Source: Streptomyces sp. NBC_01445 (GTDB taxonomy: Bacteria; Actinomycetota; Actinomycetes; Streptomycetales; Streptomycetaceae). From it: a stretch of 64,000 bases of DNA. Numbering within the stretch: position 1 is the stretch's first letter; every line of letters starts with the position of its first letter. The stretch lies in the NCBI RefSeq assembly GCF_035918235.1, contig NZ_CP109485.1:2604001-2668000 (forward strand), written 5' to 3'. This document shows, one piece after another, positions 17,161 to 25,286 of this stretch. The notes below the pieces were generated by a model. The model had not been told where the DNA came from. It did not search any database and saw only the letters and a program-made list of their open reading frames with translations. Made by a program: the position numbers and the translations under genes.

Positions 17161-17940
17161 GAACGCCTCCAGTTTCAGCTCGGCGAGCGTGACGTCGACC
17201 GCCGTCCCGAAATGGGTGAGCGTACTCAGGAGGCGCAGCTCGCCACGCTCCGTACACAGCCGCAGCGGGACGGCGAAGCCGAGGTAGTCCGGACCGGCCT
17301 GTCGGGGCCGGTCCGGCACCATGCCCTCCAGTTCGGCGACCAGCTCCGTAAGAGCTCGGTTGGAATTACGGACGGACTCGTCGTGCAGTCCGTCGATGAC
17401 GTGCCAGGCCCACTCGTCCAGGTTCACGATCCGCGGCGCGAGGCCCCGCGGATGCAGCAGCACACGCGCGATGTTCACCGGCGCCGAGAGCAGCGCCGGA
17501 TCGACACCTTCGGTCAGCGCGCCGAAGGCCTCGTTGCGCGAGACGAGATCCCCGCACCGGTCGATGATGACCGCCGGATACGGCAGGTGCGCGTCCATGA
17601 TGCGCTCCAGTGCCGTACGAACGGCGGACAGCTGCGGGCCCCCGAAGTGCGACTCCTGGTACGCGGGTGCGTAACCCGCCGCAAGGAGAAGGGCGTTGCG
17701 CTCCCGCAGCGGCACCTGCAGCGCCTCCGCCAGGCGTACGACCATCGCGCGGCCCGGCACCGAGCGGCCGCTCTCCACGAAGCTGACATGCCGCTGCGTG
17801 GTCCCCGCGCGCGTGGCCAGCTCCAGCTGGCTGACGCGCCGCCGCACACGCCACTCACGCAGCGCGTCACCGAGCCCGCCCTGCGCCGCCCTGTCCGAGG
17901 GCCCTGCCCCTGTCCCCGCCTCAACCGGTTCCGCCTGCAT
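17101..17940 (-). CDS. XRE family regulator with MmyB-like ligand domain
   Basis: This 279-aa protein has an N-terminal HTH_3 domain (LGDALREWRVRRRVSQLELATRAGTT, then VSFVESGRSVPGR). The C-terminal MmyB-like ligand-binding fold has LPYPAVIIDRCGDLVSRNEAF and NLDEWAWHVI. Such Streptomyces regulators often control a divergent enzyme gene, here the SnoaL-like gene starting 130 bp away. The ATG at 17940 is preferred; GTG 17946 is close by. The 3' end overlaps the convergent acyl-CoA synthetase gene by 60 bp, so read-through from either side would give antisense RNA. Confidence 0.88.
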   Translation of the reverse strand: MQAEPVEAGTGAGPSDRAAQGGLGDALREWRVRRRVSQLELATRAGTTQRHVSFVESGRSVPGRAMVVRLAEALQVPLRERNALLLAAGYAPAYQESHFGGPQLSAVRTALERIMDAHLPYPAVIIDRCGDLVSRNEAFGALTEGVDPALLSAPVNIARVLLHPRGLAPRIVNLDEWAWHVIDGLHDESVRNSNRALTELVAELEGMVPDRPRQAGPDYLGFAVPLRLCTERGELRLLSTLTHFGTAVDVTLAELKLEAFLPLDQETAALLADAMDGRR

Positions 17941-18070
17941 CGTCACCGGACCGTGTCTACCCGACGGCGGGTCTACGGGCCATTCCCTGCGGGGAATTGT
18001 CGCGCCGCACCCCGCCGCGCACAGTTCACCCATCACCGACAGCCATCAGGGACAGGAAGAGAGCGAGTCC

Positions 18071-18511
18071 ATGCCGCACATCGACGCACAGGAGCTGGCC
18101 GGCCGGTACGCGGCCGTCTGGAACGAGCGGGACCCCGAGCTGCGCCGCAAGGCAGTGCACGCCCTGTGGTCCCCGGACGGCGTGCACGCCCTCCTGCCGC
18201 CACAGGAGTTGCAGGAGACGGCCGTACGCCTCGGCTTCCCCACGGCCGCCTTGGAGGCGCGCGGACACGACGAGCTGGAGGCACGGGTGGCGCGGGCCCA
18301 CGAGGAGTTCGTGGCGACCGGCGAGTACACCTTCAGGGCGACGGCCGCGCACGCGCAGCAGTTGAACGACGTCGTCACGTTCCGCTGGGAGTCGGTCCTC
18401 ACGCAGAGCGGCGAAGTGACGGGCGGAGGGCTGGAGTTCGTCGTCGTGGCGGAGGACGGACGCATCGTGCGCGACTATCAGTTCGTGGGCGTGTCAACGA
18501 CCCGGGACTAA
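18071..18511 (+). CDS. SnoaL-like (NTF2-fold) protein
   Basis: A 146-aa protein opening with PHIDAQELAGRYAAVWNERD and containing ALWSPDGVHALLPP, a long helix, and ending in RIVRDYQFVGVSTTRD, all typical of the nuclear-transport-factor-2/SnoaL superfamily. Such small alpha+beta-barrel proteins bind or convert hydrophobic small molecules; no reaction can be assigned. The ATG at 18071 has GGAAGAG upstream. It is divergent from the XRE/MmyB regulator, its likely controller. Its TAA stop (18509-18511) lies in the loop of a hairpin that was later split by the IS4-type insertion. The last codons may come from the right end of the second tnpB element. Confidence 0.8.
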   Translation: MPHIDAQELAGRYAAVWNERDPELRRKAVHALWSPDGVHALLPPQELQETAVRLGFPTAALEARGHDELEARVARAHEEFVATGEYTFRATAAHAQQLNDVVTFRWESVLTQSGEVTGGGLEFVVVAEDGRIVRDYQFVGVSTTRD

Positions 18512-18514
18512 AAG
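18505..18514 (+). repeat. Target-site duplication, left copy
   Basis: GGACTAAAAG lies directly before the left terminal repeat of the IS4-type element. The identical 10-mer follows the right terminal repeat at 20325-20334. Ten to thirteen bases is the normal duplication size in the IS4 family. Confidence 0.92.
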
Positions 18515-18532
18515 CAATGCCGCGTAGTTAAG
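18515..18532 (+). repeat. IS4 element left terminal inverted repeat
   Basis: CAATGCCGCGTAGTTAAG is the exact reverse complement of 20307-20324. The repeat may continue imperfectly inward (GCCGCGGGTGG against CCGGGATG). Confidence 0.93.
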
Positions 18533-18652
18533 AAGCCGCGGGTGGCGTCAACTTGATCAGCTCGGTGGGTCTTGCCTGGGCGGGCATGGAGAACGGGACC
18601 TCTGCTACAGCAGTGAAGCCGTCCAAGGTCTTCACGCTGAGCAGGGGTCCCG

Positions 18653-20311
18653 TTGTCCGAGCAGTCTGCCATGACCAGTTTCGTCCGCACCATCACCGTG
18701 GCGAGGGGCGTCTTCGCACCGGGGCATCTCGGGGAGTTGACGCAGTATCTGCCCTTCGAGCTGGTCGATGACGTGCTGGCGAGGTCGCGGGCTGTCCAGG
18801 GCAGGTTGCGTCTACTGCCTTCCCGCGTGGGGGTGTACTTCGTGCTGGCCCTGGCTGTCTTCCCGGCCGTCGGCTACCTCGGGGTGTGGGGCAAACTGGT
18901 CGCCGGGCTGGGCCCGCTGGCTCCGGTCCGGCCTTGTGAGAAGGCCCTGCGTGACCTGCGTCGCAGGATCGGAGCCGCGCCGCTGCAGATGCTGTTCGAG
19001 ACCGTGGCCGGCCCGATCGCCCAGCCCCGCACCCCGGGGGTGTGCTACCGGAAGTGGCGCACGGTCGCCTTCGACGGCTGCAGCTCGCTGCGGGCCCCCG
19101 ACCAGCCGCGCGTCCGCGCCTGGCTGGGCAAGATCCTGAACGCCGGTTACGGCCCGGAGGGCTACCCGCACCTGCGACTGATGGCCCTGTGTGAGACCGG
19201 CACCCGCGGCCTGCTCGGCGCCGTCTTCGGCCCCACCAGCAAGGGCGAGACCCACTACGCCCGCCGACTCCTTCCCCTGCTGAACGCCACGATGCTGGTG
19301 CTTGCCGACCGCGCCTTCGCCGGGAACGACTTCCTCATCGACACCGCCGACACCGGCGCCCAACTGCTGGTCCGGCTCAACTCCCGCCGTCGGCCGACCG
19401 TCTTCACCGCGCTGCCCGACGGCTCGTTCTTGACCCGGTTCCAGGACCGGACGTTCCGCATCATCAACGTCGACATCACTGCCACCTGTGACGACGGCAC
19501 CCGGATCAGCGACCACTACATGCTGATCACCACTCTGCTCGACCACAGCACCGACCCCGCTGAGCGACTGGCCCGCCTCTATCACGAGCGCTGGGAGGTC
19601 GAGTCGGCCTTCCTCGCCCTGCGGCACACCCTGCTCACTGGCCGAGTCTTGCGCTCCTGCGACGCTTGCGGTCTGGAACAGGAACTGTGGGCCTGGCTCA
19701 CCGTCCATCAGGTCCTGCGTCGAGCGATGTGTGACGCGGCCGAGTCCCGCCCGGGCACCGACCCCGACCGGGCCAGCTTCACCATCGCCCTGCAGGCCGC
19801 CGCCGACCAGATCGTCGACGCTTGCGGCATCACCGGCGACGACAGCGACGGCGGCGGCATCGCCCGGGCTGTCCTGGCCGGGCTGCTGCCGGCCCGCCGA
19901 CCCCGGATCAGTGCCCGCAAGGTGAAGTGTCCGATGTCCCGCTACGGCACCACACAGAACGAGACCCGCCCACTGAGCAGCCATTCCTTCAACCGCCTGG
20001 ACATCACCGTCCTCGCCGCCACCGAGCAGCCCACAGCCCTGCCACCGTCCCCGGCGAACACCGATCGACGCTCCCACGTCTTCCGACTCCTGGCGGCAGC
20101 CGATCCCGGCCAGGACTGGACTCCCCGGCAGATCGCTGACGCCCTCAAAATCGACCACATCCGCAGCCTCTCGGCGCAGATGGGGCAATGGATCACGCAG
20201 AAGTTCCTCATCAGGTCAGGTCATGGCCGCTACCGACTCCATCCCCAATGGGTCAAGACACCCCAACCACCAGCGGGTTCACGAGACTCGACAGCTACCA
20301 TCCCGGCTTAA
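18653..20311 (+). CDS. IS4 family transposase
   Basis: A 552-aa DDE transposase with the first Asp at about 141 (VAFDGCSSLR) and the second at about 219 (LVLADRAFAGNDF). The catalytic Glu is about 317 within the IS4 signature YHERWEVESAF (Y310, R313, E317). An N-terminal IS4 domain (ELVDDVLARS... VYFVLALAVFP) precedes these. The C-terminus is charged and ends inside the right terminal repeat, where TAA 20309-20311 is the stop. The start is TTG at 18653 behind AGGGG; ATG 18671 is an alternative. All catalytic residues and both ends are intact, so it can be autonomous. Confidence 0.93.
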   Translation: MSEQSAMTSFVRTITVARGVFAPGHLGELTQYLPFELVDDVLARSRAVQGRLRLLPSRVGVYFVLALAVFPAVGYLGVWGKLVAGLGPLAPVRPCEKALRDLRRRIGAAPLQMLFETVAGPIAQPRTPGVCYRKWRTVAFDGCSSLRAPDQPRVRAWLGKILNAGYGPEGYPHLRLMALCETGTRGLLGAVFGPTSKGETHYARRLLPLLNATMLVLADRAFAGNDFLIDTADTGAQLLVRLNSRRRPTVFTALPDGSFLTRFQDRTFRIINVDITATCDDGTRISDHYMLITTLLDHSTDPAERLARLYHERWEVESAFLALRHTLLTGRVLRSCDACGLEQELWAWLTVHQVLRRAMCDAAESRPGTDPDRASFTIALQAAADQIVDACGITGDDSDGGGIARAVLAGLLPARRPRISARKVKCPMSRYGTTQNETRPLSSHSFNRLDITVLAATEQPTALPPSPANTDRRSHVFRLLAAADPGQDWTPRQIADALKIDHIRSLSAQMGQWITQKFLIRSGHGRYRLHPQWVKTPQPPAGSRDSTATIPA

Positions 20312-20324
20312 CTACGCGGCATTG
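20307..20324 (-). repeat. IS4 element right terminal inverted repeat
   Basis: This is a perfect 18-bp match to the left end on the opposite strand. It contains the transposase stop codon and, on the minus strand, the present stop codon of the second tnpB. Confidence 0.93.
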
Positions 20325-21567
20325 GGACTAAAAGTCCCGGGCTTGCACAACGGGCGCCACTGGCTGTGGTGCTGCGTTTGCGTCCTGTCCCACCCCCGGA
20401 GTTCCGGGGCGGGTCTGGGGCAGTTGACTGCACCCCGCGTCGCCACAACTCTTCCGCACGGTGGCGGATGTTGCGGGAGCCGTTCCAGTCCGCGTGTGCA
20501 ACGACACCGCAGGACCGGCATACGAAACGGGCCTGGGAGACCCGGTTCGCCTTGTCGATGTGCCCGCACTGGGCGCAGGTGCGGGAGGTGTACGCCGGAT
20601 TGACGTGCACCACCGGCACCCCCGCCTTGCGGGCCTTGTACGCGATGAACTCTCCGAGCTGGGCAAAAGCCCAGGAGGAGTGGGTGGCCCGTTGGGGCTT
20701 GCGAAGCCGTACCCGTGCGCGGATGCCCGTGAGGTCTTCCAGGGCGATTCCGCGACCGGTGCGTTCTGCCTCGGCCACCACATGTTTCGCGATCTTGTGG
20801 TTGATGTCCCGCACCCGCCGCGCCTCCTTACGGCGCCGCTTCTTCAGGCGCCGTTTGGCGGACGGGGTGTTCTTGCGCTGGAGTTTCATACGCAGGGTGC
20901 GTTCGCGCAGACGCCCGCGATTCAGCCGGCGCCCGGCCATGATCTGACCGTCCGAGGTGGTCGCGATGTTCACGATCCCCAGATCGATCCCCAGGAACTG
21001 GGTGACGGTGGTGTTGAGTTCGGCCTCGGGGACCTCGCAGGTGGCGATCAGGAACCACATGCCGTCGCGGAACAGCAGGTCGGACTCGCCCCTGCGGCAC
21101 AGGGCCAAGCGGGCCAAATGATCGGGGGCGGCAGTGAACGCCACCTGCTTCATCCGGCCCGACAGCGTCCAGAGCGACACCGTGCGCTGCGTGTACTGCC
21201 AGGACAGCATCCGGTCGTCATACGGCTGCGCGCCCTCAGGCCGAAAGGCGATCGACTTCTCGACTGCCCGCCGGTAACGCTGCGAGCCCGGCTTGCCGAG
21301 ATTCCCGGCCGTCAGGTTCGCCCTCAACGTGCGGTAGGCATCGCAGGTCTTCTTGATGACGTGCTGGGCGGCCTGCGCTCCCAGGCTCCAGCGGTCCTTG
21401 ACCGCCGTGTAGGTGTGCTCGCGCAGGGCGAAGTTGCGCTTGATGTCCTTCTCGAACGCCACGGACGACACCCACGTCGCGGCCTCGTTGCAGGCCTTCA
21501 GGGTTGCCTCAAGTGCCGCCGCCTGCACGGGCGTCGGCAGGAGTTTCACCTGCACGGTCAACTTCAC
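20308..21567 (-). CDS. tnpB: TnpB family protein, 3' end altered by insertion
   Basis: The 419-aa product has the TnpB fold: N-terminal KLTVQVKLLPTPVQ and RuvC residues Asp195 (FLGIDLGIVN), Glu277 (IALEDLTGI) and Asp360 (AHADWNGSRN). A zinc ribbon is formed by Cys331, Cys334, Cys350 and Cys353. The GTG at 21567 gives the usual TnpB N-terminus; the frame is open to 21618. The last residues (PMPRS) are encoded by the IS4 terminal repeat. Before insertion the frame would have ended after PGR at a TGA now at 18496-18494. The catalytic body is intact, but the right-end RNA scaffold is probably broken. Confidence 0.85.
   Translation of the reverse strand: MKLTVQVKLLPTPVQAAALEATLKACNEAATWVSSVAFEKDIKRNFALREHTYTAVKDRWSLGAQAAQHVIKKTCDAYRTLRANLTAGNLGKPGSQRYRRAVEKSIAFRPEGAQPYDDRMLSWQYTQRTVSLWTLSGRMKQVAFTAAPDHLARLALCRRGESDLLFRDGMWFLIATCEVPEAELNTTVTQFLGIDLGIVNIATTSDGQIMAGRRLNRGRLRERTLRMKLQRKNTPSAKRRLKKRRRKEARRVRDINHKIAKHVVAEAERTGRGIALEDLTGIRARVRLRKPQRATHSSWAFAQLGEFIAYKARKAGVPVVHVNPAYTSRTCAQCGHIDKANRVSQARFVCRSCGVVAHADWNGSRNIRHRAEELWRRGVQSTAPDPPRNSGGGTGRKRSTTASGARCASPGLLVPMPRS
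20325..20334 (+). repeat. Target-site duplication, right copy
   Basis: GGACTAAAAG directly follows the right terminal repeat and is identical to 18505-18514. Joining the flanks restores a perfect hairpin with CCCGGGACT and AGTCCCGGG arms around AAA. Confidence 0.92.
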
Positions 21568-21787
21568 GGCCGTGACGTTACCTGCCGCCTGACGTACCGG
21601 CATTCGAACAGCGCGCATTCCTCACCGGGCACTCCGGCCCAGTTCCTTGCGGGCGCTCCGCGCCCGCTGCCGTGGCGATGCTCCGCATCGCCATCACCGG
21701 ATGCGATTCCTCCCGGGGGGACCCCCGGGGTTCCTCACAAGAGCACACTGACGCGACAAATTCGTCCGTCGGGACCCGACACGCCGC

Positions 21788-21816
21788 AGGGCCTTCCCCG
21801 CCACGGGGAAGGCCCT
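21788..21816 (-). terminator. Hairpin terminator after the permease gene
   Basis: Perfect 12-bp arms AGGGCCTTCCCC and GGGGAAGGCCCT surround GCCAC, 18 bases beyond the permease stop. There is no U-tract, which is usual in Streptomyces. Confidence 0.85.
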
Positions 21817-21833
21817 CCCTTGCGCCGAGCGCG

Positions 21834-23402
21834 CTACTGGCCCACGCGCCTGCGCGTCCTCGCCCCCAGGGCGTAGAAGACGAGCCCGATGCCGACGAAG
21901 AGCGCCAGGGGCACCACCTGGCTCAGTGTGTACTGGGCGCGCTGGCCGGCGAACGACTCCGGCAGCGAGTCCGCCGCGCTGCCCGCCGAGCCGAACCAGC
22001 CGACCCCGAAGCCCGGCCAGATCAGCACGATCACGGTGAACGCCACGAACCCGGTGGCGAGGACGCTCACGACCCACGCGCCCACGCGTCCGCCCGGAAC
22101 GGCGTACGGGCGTGGTGTGTCCGGGTACTTGCGGCGCAGCACGGCGAGGCTGGGGAACGTGATGACGTACGAGATGAAGGTGGTGCAGATCGTCAGGCCG
22201 AGGCCCGCCGCGAAGTACTTCTCGCCGTTGCCGCCCGTGAGGTTGAGGGCGACCACGAAGAGGATCGAGCCGAGCACCGCGGAGAGCAGGTTCACCCGTA
22301 CCGGCGTCCCGTGCTTCTCGGAGATGTGGCCGAGCCACGCCGGACCCGCGCCGTCCGCACAGGCGACGGCCTGCGCGCGGTGGGCGCCCATGGCCCAGGT
22401 GACGCCCGAGGTGAGCAGGCCGATGATCAGGCCCGCCGCGGCGATCCCGCCGAATACGGAGCCGAGGCCGGTGAGCGTGACGGTGCCGTCGGCCGCGATC
22501 GAACCGCCGTAGACCGTGAACACGGCCTTGCAGGCGTCGATGAAGCCGCCGAGGCTGCCGATCTCCTGGCTGGGCAGCACGAAGAGGATGCCGAGGATCG
22601 GGCCGCCGTAGAGGAGGACGGCCGCGAGGCCGGAGCGCAGGATCGACAGGGGGATGTCGCGCCGGGGGTTCGTCATCTCCTCGGCCGCGGAGCTGGGCAG
22701 TTCGAAGCCGACGTAGTTGAAGATCAGGACCGGGACCAGTGCCACGAATCCGGCGTACGTCGGGACGAACTCCCCCGCGGGCAGCGCGTGTACGCCGTGC
22801 TGGACGGCGAACACCACCACGGAGATCAGGAAGAACCCGAGGAGCACGATCCTGGCGACGGCGCCGGCGATGGGCACCCACTTGCCGATGCGCACGGACT
22901 GTACGACGGCCAGCGCGCCGCCCCAGATGAAGACGAGGCCGGCCGCGTACTTCCAGAGTCCCGGCAGCGGGGTGAAGAACTCCTCCCACGTGGTGAGCGC
23001 GATGATGCACAGGCTGCCGCCCACCCAGACGGGGTTGGAGATCCAGTAGAGGAGCTGGTTCACACCGGCGACGAGCCGTCCGAACGCCAGGCGCGTCCAT
23101 ACGTAGGGGCCGCCCTGCACGGGGAAGGCCGAGCCGAGTTCGGCCACGAGCAGTCCGTACGGGAGGAAGAACGCGAGGGCGAGGATCGCCATCCAGGTCA
23201 GGCCCTGGGGACCCTGTGCGGCCACGGAGCCGATCGTGTCGAGGCCGACCAGGGTGCAGATCAGGAAGAACAGCACGTCCAGCCTGCGCAGGTCCTTCTT
23301 GAGCCTGGAGCGCTGTTCGCCCCAGCCCTCTGACAGGTCAGGCAGGTCGGGCGCGCCCGTGGCGGACGGCTCGGTCGGCGGTATCGGCGGCGCTTGGGTC
23401 AC
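21834..23402 (-). CDS. APC family amino-acid/polyamine permease
   Basis: A 522-aa integral membrane protein of the APC superfamily. After a Pro-rich N-terminal tail come about twelve hydrophobic helices, for example LDVLFFLICTLVGLDTIGSV, MAILALAFFLPYGLLVAELG and the AAGLIIGLLTSGVTWAMGAH region. The consensus piece GPYVWTRLAFGR lies after helix 2. It would import an amino acid or amine using a cation gradient; the substrate is not evident. The start is GTG at 23402 with GGAG upstream. A TetR gene is divergent, with a perfect inverted repeat between them, so substrate-responsive repression is likely. Confidence 0.87.
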   Translation of the reverse strand: MTQAPPIPPTEPSATGAPDLPDLSEGWGEQRSRLKKDLRRLDVLFFLICTLVGLDTIGSVAAQGPQGLTWMAILALAFFLPYGLLVAELGSAFPVQGGPYVWTRLAFGRLVAGVNQLLYWISNPVWVGGSLCIIALTTWEEFFTPLPGLWKYAAGLVFIWGGALAVVQSVRIGKWVPIAGAVARIVLLGFFLISVVVFAVQHGVHALPAGEFVPTYAGFVALVPVLIFNYVGFELPSSAAEEMTNPRRDIPLSILRSGLAAVLLYGGPILGILFVLPSQEIGSLGGFIDACKAVFTVYGGSIAADGTVTLTGLGSVFGGIAAAGLIIGLLTSGVTWAMGAHRAQAVACADGAGPAWLGHISEKHGTPVRVNLLSAVLGSILFVVALNLTGGNGEKYFAAGLGLTICTTFISYVITFPSLAVLRRKYPDTPRPYAVPGGRVGAWVVSVLATGFVAFTVIVLIWPGFGVGWFGSAGSAADSLPESFAGQRAQYTLSQVVPLALFVGIGLVFYALGARTRRRVGQ

Positions 23403-23462
23403 GGGGAGACTCCTGCTGCACGGCTGGGCACGGGCGTGACAGTTGTTCTTGAGACGGCCTAT

Positions 23463-23480
23463 TGACTGAACGGCCAGTCA
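23463..23480 (+). promoter_or_regulatory. Inverted-repeat operator between permease and TetR gene
   Basis: TGACTG-AACGGC-CAGTCA is a perfect 6-bp-arm inverted repeat, 61 bases before the permease start and 115 before the TetR gene. The position and symmetry fit a TetR-family site controlling both genes. Confidence 0.6.
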
Positions 23481-23594
23481 GTAAGCGAGACTGTGACGGG
23501 CACCACTGGGCACTGTCAAGAGTCGTGCACGAGGCGTTCGCGCCGGGTTGGCCGCCCGGCGCCCACCGTCGGCGCCCGTGTGTAGGGTTACCGC

Positions 23595-24227
23595 GTGGCA
23601 AGAGTGCGGTTGAGCGTGGCCGAGCGGCGCGAAGAGTTGCTGCGGGCCGCCATCGAGCAGATCGAGGCGCGGGGCGTGGCAGCCGTGCGCATCGCCGACG
23701 TCGCCGCAGCGCTCGGGGTGAGCAACGCGCTGGTTCTGTACCACTTCTCGACGAAGGAAAAGCTCGTCGCGGCCGCGTTCGCGCACGCCGCCGAGGGTGA
23801 CCTGGCGCATCTGCGCAAGCTGCTCGGCAAGCGCACGACGGCGCTGCGCCGGCTGCGCTCGGCCGTGCGGTGGTACGCGCCGACCGGGCAGGCCAAGGGG
23901 TGGCGGCTGTGGATCGAGGGCTGGTCCGCGGCGCTGCGCGAGCCCGCGCTGCGGGAGGTCACCCGCGACCTGGACAAGCAGTGGAAGGCGGCACTCACCG
24001 AGGTCGTCGCGGAAGGCGTGGCGGCGGGCGAGTTCCGCTGCCCGGACCCGGCCGGCGCCGCGCTGCGCCTGACGGCGCTCCTCGACGGGCTCGCGGTCCA
24101 GATGACCGCGTACACGGGGACGGTTTCGCGGACCCGCATGCAGGAGTGGGTGGACGACGCGCTGGCCCGCGAGCTGGGACTTGAGCGGGCGGACCTGACG
24201 GCAACGACGCCGGCTGCGACGAGCTGA
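23595..24227 (+). CDS. TetR/AcrR family transcriptional regulator
   Basis: This 210-aa protein has the N-terminal TetR HTH (RREELLRAAIEQIEARGVAAVR, then IADVAAALGVSNALVLYHFSTKEKL) and a helical BetI-like effector domain rich in Trp (GWRLWIEGWSAAL). It is divergent from the permease and probably represses it through the intervening operator. The GTG at 23595 has no Shine-Dalgarno sequence; a TAGGGT -10 box ends six bases upstream, so the mRNA is probably leaderless. It ends before a repeat-rich stretch and a shared terminator. Confidence 0.9.
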   Translation: MARVRLSVAERREELLRAAIEQIEARGVAAVRIADVAAALGVSNALVLYHFSTKEKLVAAAFAHAAEGDLAHLRKLLGKRTTALRRLRSAVRWYAPTGQAKGWRLWIEGWSAALREPALREVTRDLDKQWKAALTEVVAEGVAAGEFRCPDPAGAALRLTALLDGLAVQMTAYTGTVSRTRMQEWVDDALARELGLERADLTATTPAATS

Positions 24228-24256
24228 CGGCGGCGCGACGTCGGGCTCCCCATAGG

Positions 24257-24302
24257 GGGAGCACGGGGTGGCCCCCGGAGACAGGGAGCACGGGGTGGCC
24301 CC
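24257..24302 (+). repeat. Two direct copies of a 19-bp unit
   Basis: GGGAGCACGGGGTGGCCCC occurs at 24257-24275 and 24284-24302 with a 27-base period, in the gap between the convergent TetR and GDSL genes. There are only two copies, so this is a local duplication and not an array. Confidence 0.85.
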
Positions 24303-24315
24303 AGGGGAAATGCGC

Positions 24316-24346
24316 GGGGGAGCCGCCCCCAAAGGCAAGCTCCCCC
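24316..24346. terminator. Bidirectional hairpin between TetR and GDSL genes
   Basis: GGGGGAGC (24316-24323) pairs with GCTCCCCC (24339-24346) around 15 bases, 20 bases after the stop of the minus-strand GDSL hydrolase gene and 90 after the TetR stop. Confidence 0.6.
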
Positions 24347-24365
24347 ATGACGCGCGCCGTTCCCG

Positions 24366-25163
24366 TCAGAGCGGCAGCAAGTCCGGCCGCTTCGCCGCCA
24401 CATGATCCCCGGACGACTCGCCCCGCAGCCGTCGGCCGATCCACGGCACCAGGAACTCCCGTGCCCAGTGGATGTCGTCGCGCCGCACCTCCAGCGTGCC
24501 GCGCGGCGGCTGCGCCGGCCACGGCTGGTCCGGGTCCGCCGGCACCTCGACGCCGAGCGCCTGCCCCGCCCGCAGCGCGACCCGCGTGTGCCCCTCGGGC
24601 GAGAGGTGCAGCCGGTCGTCGTCCCAAGCACGGCGGTCCTGGACGGTCTTGAGGGACCACAGGTCGAGCACCGGGCAGCCGTAGCGGTCGGCGACCGCGC
24701 GCACATGCCCGTTGTACGTCGCAATCTTGCCGCGCAGATGCTTGAGGACCGGGACGTCCCGGGTGTCGAAGCCGGTGGTCACCATGACCGTGCCGACGGC
24801 GGAGGTCAGCCGGGCCACGGCCTTCTCGAAGCGCTCCGCGACGTCGTCGGGGTCGGTGCCGGGACGGATGATGTCGTTGCCGCCGGCGGCGAAGGTCACC
24901 AGGTCCGGGGCGAGTTCCACGGCGCGCGGGAGCTGGTCCTCCACGATCTGGTCGAGGAGCTTGCCGCGCACGGCGAGGTTCGCGTACCGGAAGGAGTGCT
25001 CGGGGGTCCGGTCGTCCAGGAGGACGGCGAGACGGTCGGCCCAGCCCACGAAGGCCCCGTCCGGACCGGGGTCCCCGACGCCTTCGGTGAAGCTGTCCCC
25101 CACCGCCGCGTAGGACCGAATCGTGCCGCCGCTGAGTGATCTCGATTCGTTTGCCACGACCAC
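24366..25163 (-). CDS. SGNH/GDSL hydrolase
   Basis: A 265-aa hydrolase with block I AAVGDSFTEGVGD (catalytic Ser), block III GGNDIIRPG and block V DDDRLHLSPEGH (catalytic Asp and His). No signal peptide is seen, so it is probably cytoplasmic. The enzyme would hydrolyse an ester or thioester; the substrate is not known. The start is GTG at 25163. It is a single gene with its own terminator. Confidence 0.9.
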   Translation of the reverse strand: MVVANESRSLSGGTIRSYAAVGDSFTEGVGDPGPDGAFVGWADRLAVLLDDRTPEHSFRYANLAVRGKLLDQIVEDQLPRAVELAPDLVTFAAGGNDIIRPGTDPDDVAERFEKAVARLTSAVGTVMVTTGFDTRDVPVLKHLRGKIATYNGHVRAVADRYGCPVLDLWSLKTVQDRRAWDDDRLHLSPEGHTRVALRAGQALGVEVPADPDQPWPAQPPRGTLEVRRDDIHWAREFLVPWIGRRLRGESSGDHVAAKRPDLLPL

Positions 25164-25286
25164 ACATCTTTCACCCTGCGATGTGACCTACGCGACCGTA
25201 GGAAGGGGTTGACGGGGCGTGATATAGCCCACCTGGTCAGTTTCGCGATTTCAGGAATACGACGGGGATGCGGAGGAGGCTGCGCC

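Larger units (their letters stand above)
18515..20324 (+). mobile_element. Complete IS4-family insertion sequence (1810 bp)
   Basis: The element has perfect 18-bp terminal inverted repeats (CAATGCCGCGTAGTTAAG at 18515-18532 and its complement at 20307-20324). It carries one transposase gene and is bounded by the 10-bp direct repeat GGACTAAAAG. Intact ends and a perfect duplication indicate a recent and possibly still active insertion. It landed in the centre of a perfect 9-bp-arm hairpin at the junction of the SnoaL-like gene and the second tnpB element. Confidence 0.92.
18494..21720 (-). mobile_element. Second tnpB-only element, interrupted by an IS4-type element
   Basis: The element carries one tnpB on the minus strand. 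Upstream of tnpB are three hairpins: GCGGGCG/CGCCCGC, GGCGATG/CATCGCC, and a CCCGGGGG/CCCCCGGG pair around 21650-21730. Downstream is the split hairpin CCCGGGACT/AGTCCCGGG. With the inserted element removed, tnpB would stop at a TGA at 18496-18494, which is taken as near the right tip by analogy with other elements. The exact tips are uncertain. The element is now in two parts: 18494-18514 and 20325 to about 21720. Confidence 0.45.

Noticed and set aside
21640..21740. Three hairpins read as a possible integron or attC site
   Set aside because: They lie upstream of tnpB and fit subterminal hairpins of an IS200/IS605-type element or simple high-GC stems; no integrase gene is present.
21672..23333. 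Long plus-strand ORF (553 codons) opposite the permease gene
   Set aside because: It is rich in Arg, Glu, His and Asp, as expected for a frame opposite a hydrophobic protein in high-GC DNA. The minus-strand frame encodes a clear APC permease with its own terminator.
24240..24346. Possible CRISPR or array
   Set aside because: There are only two copies of a 19-bp unit, no regular spacers and no cas genes; it is a small duplication next to a terminator.
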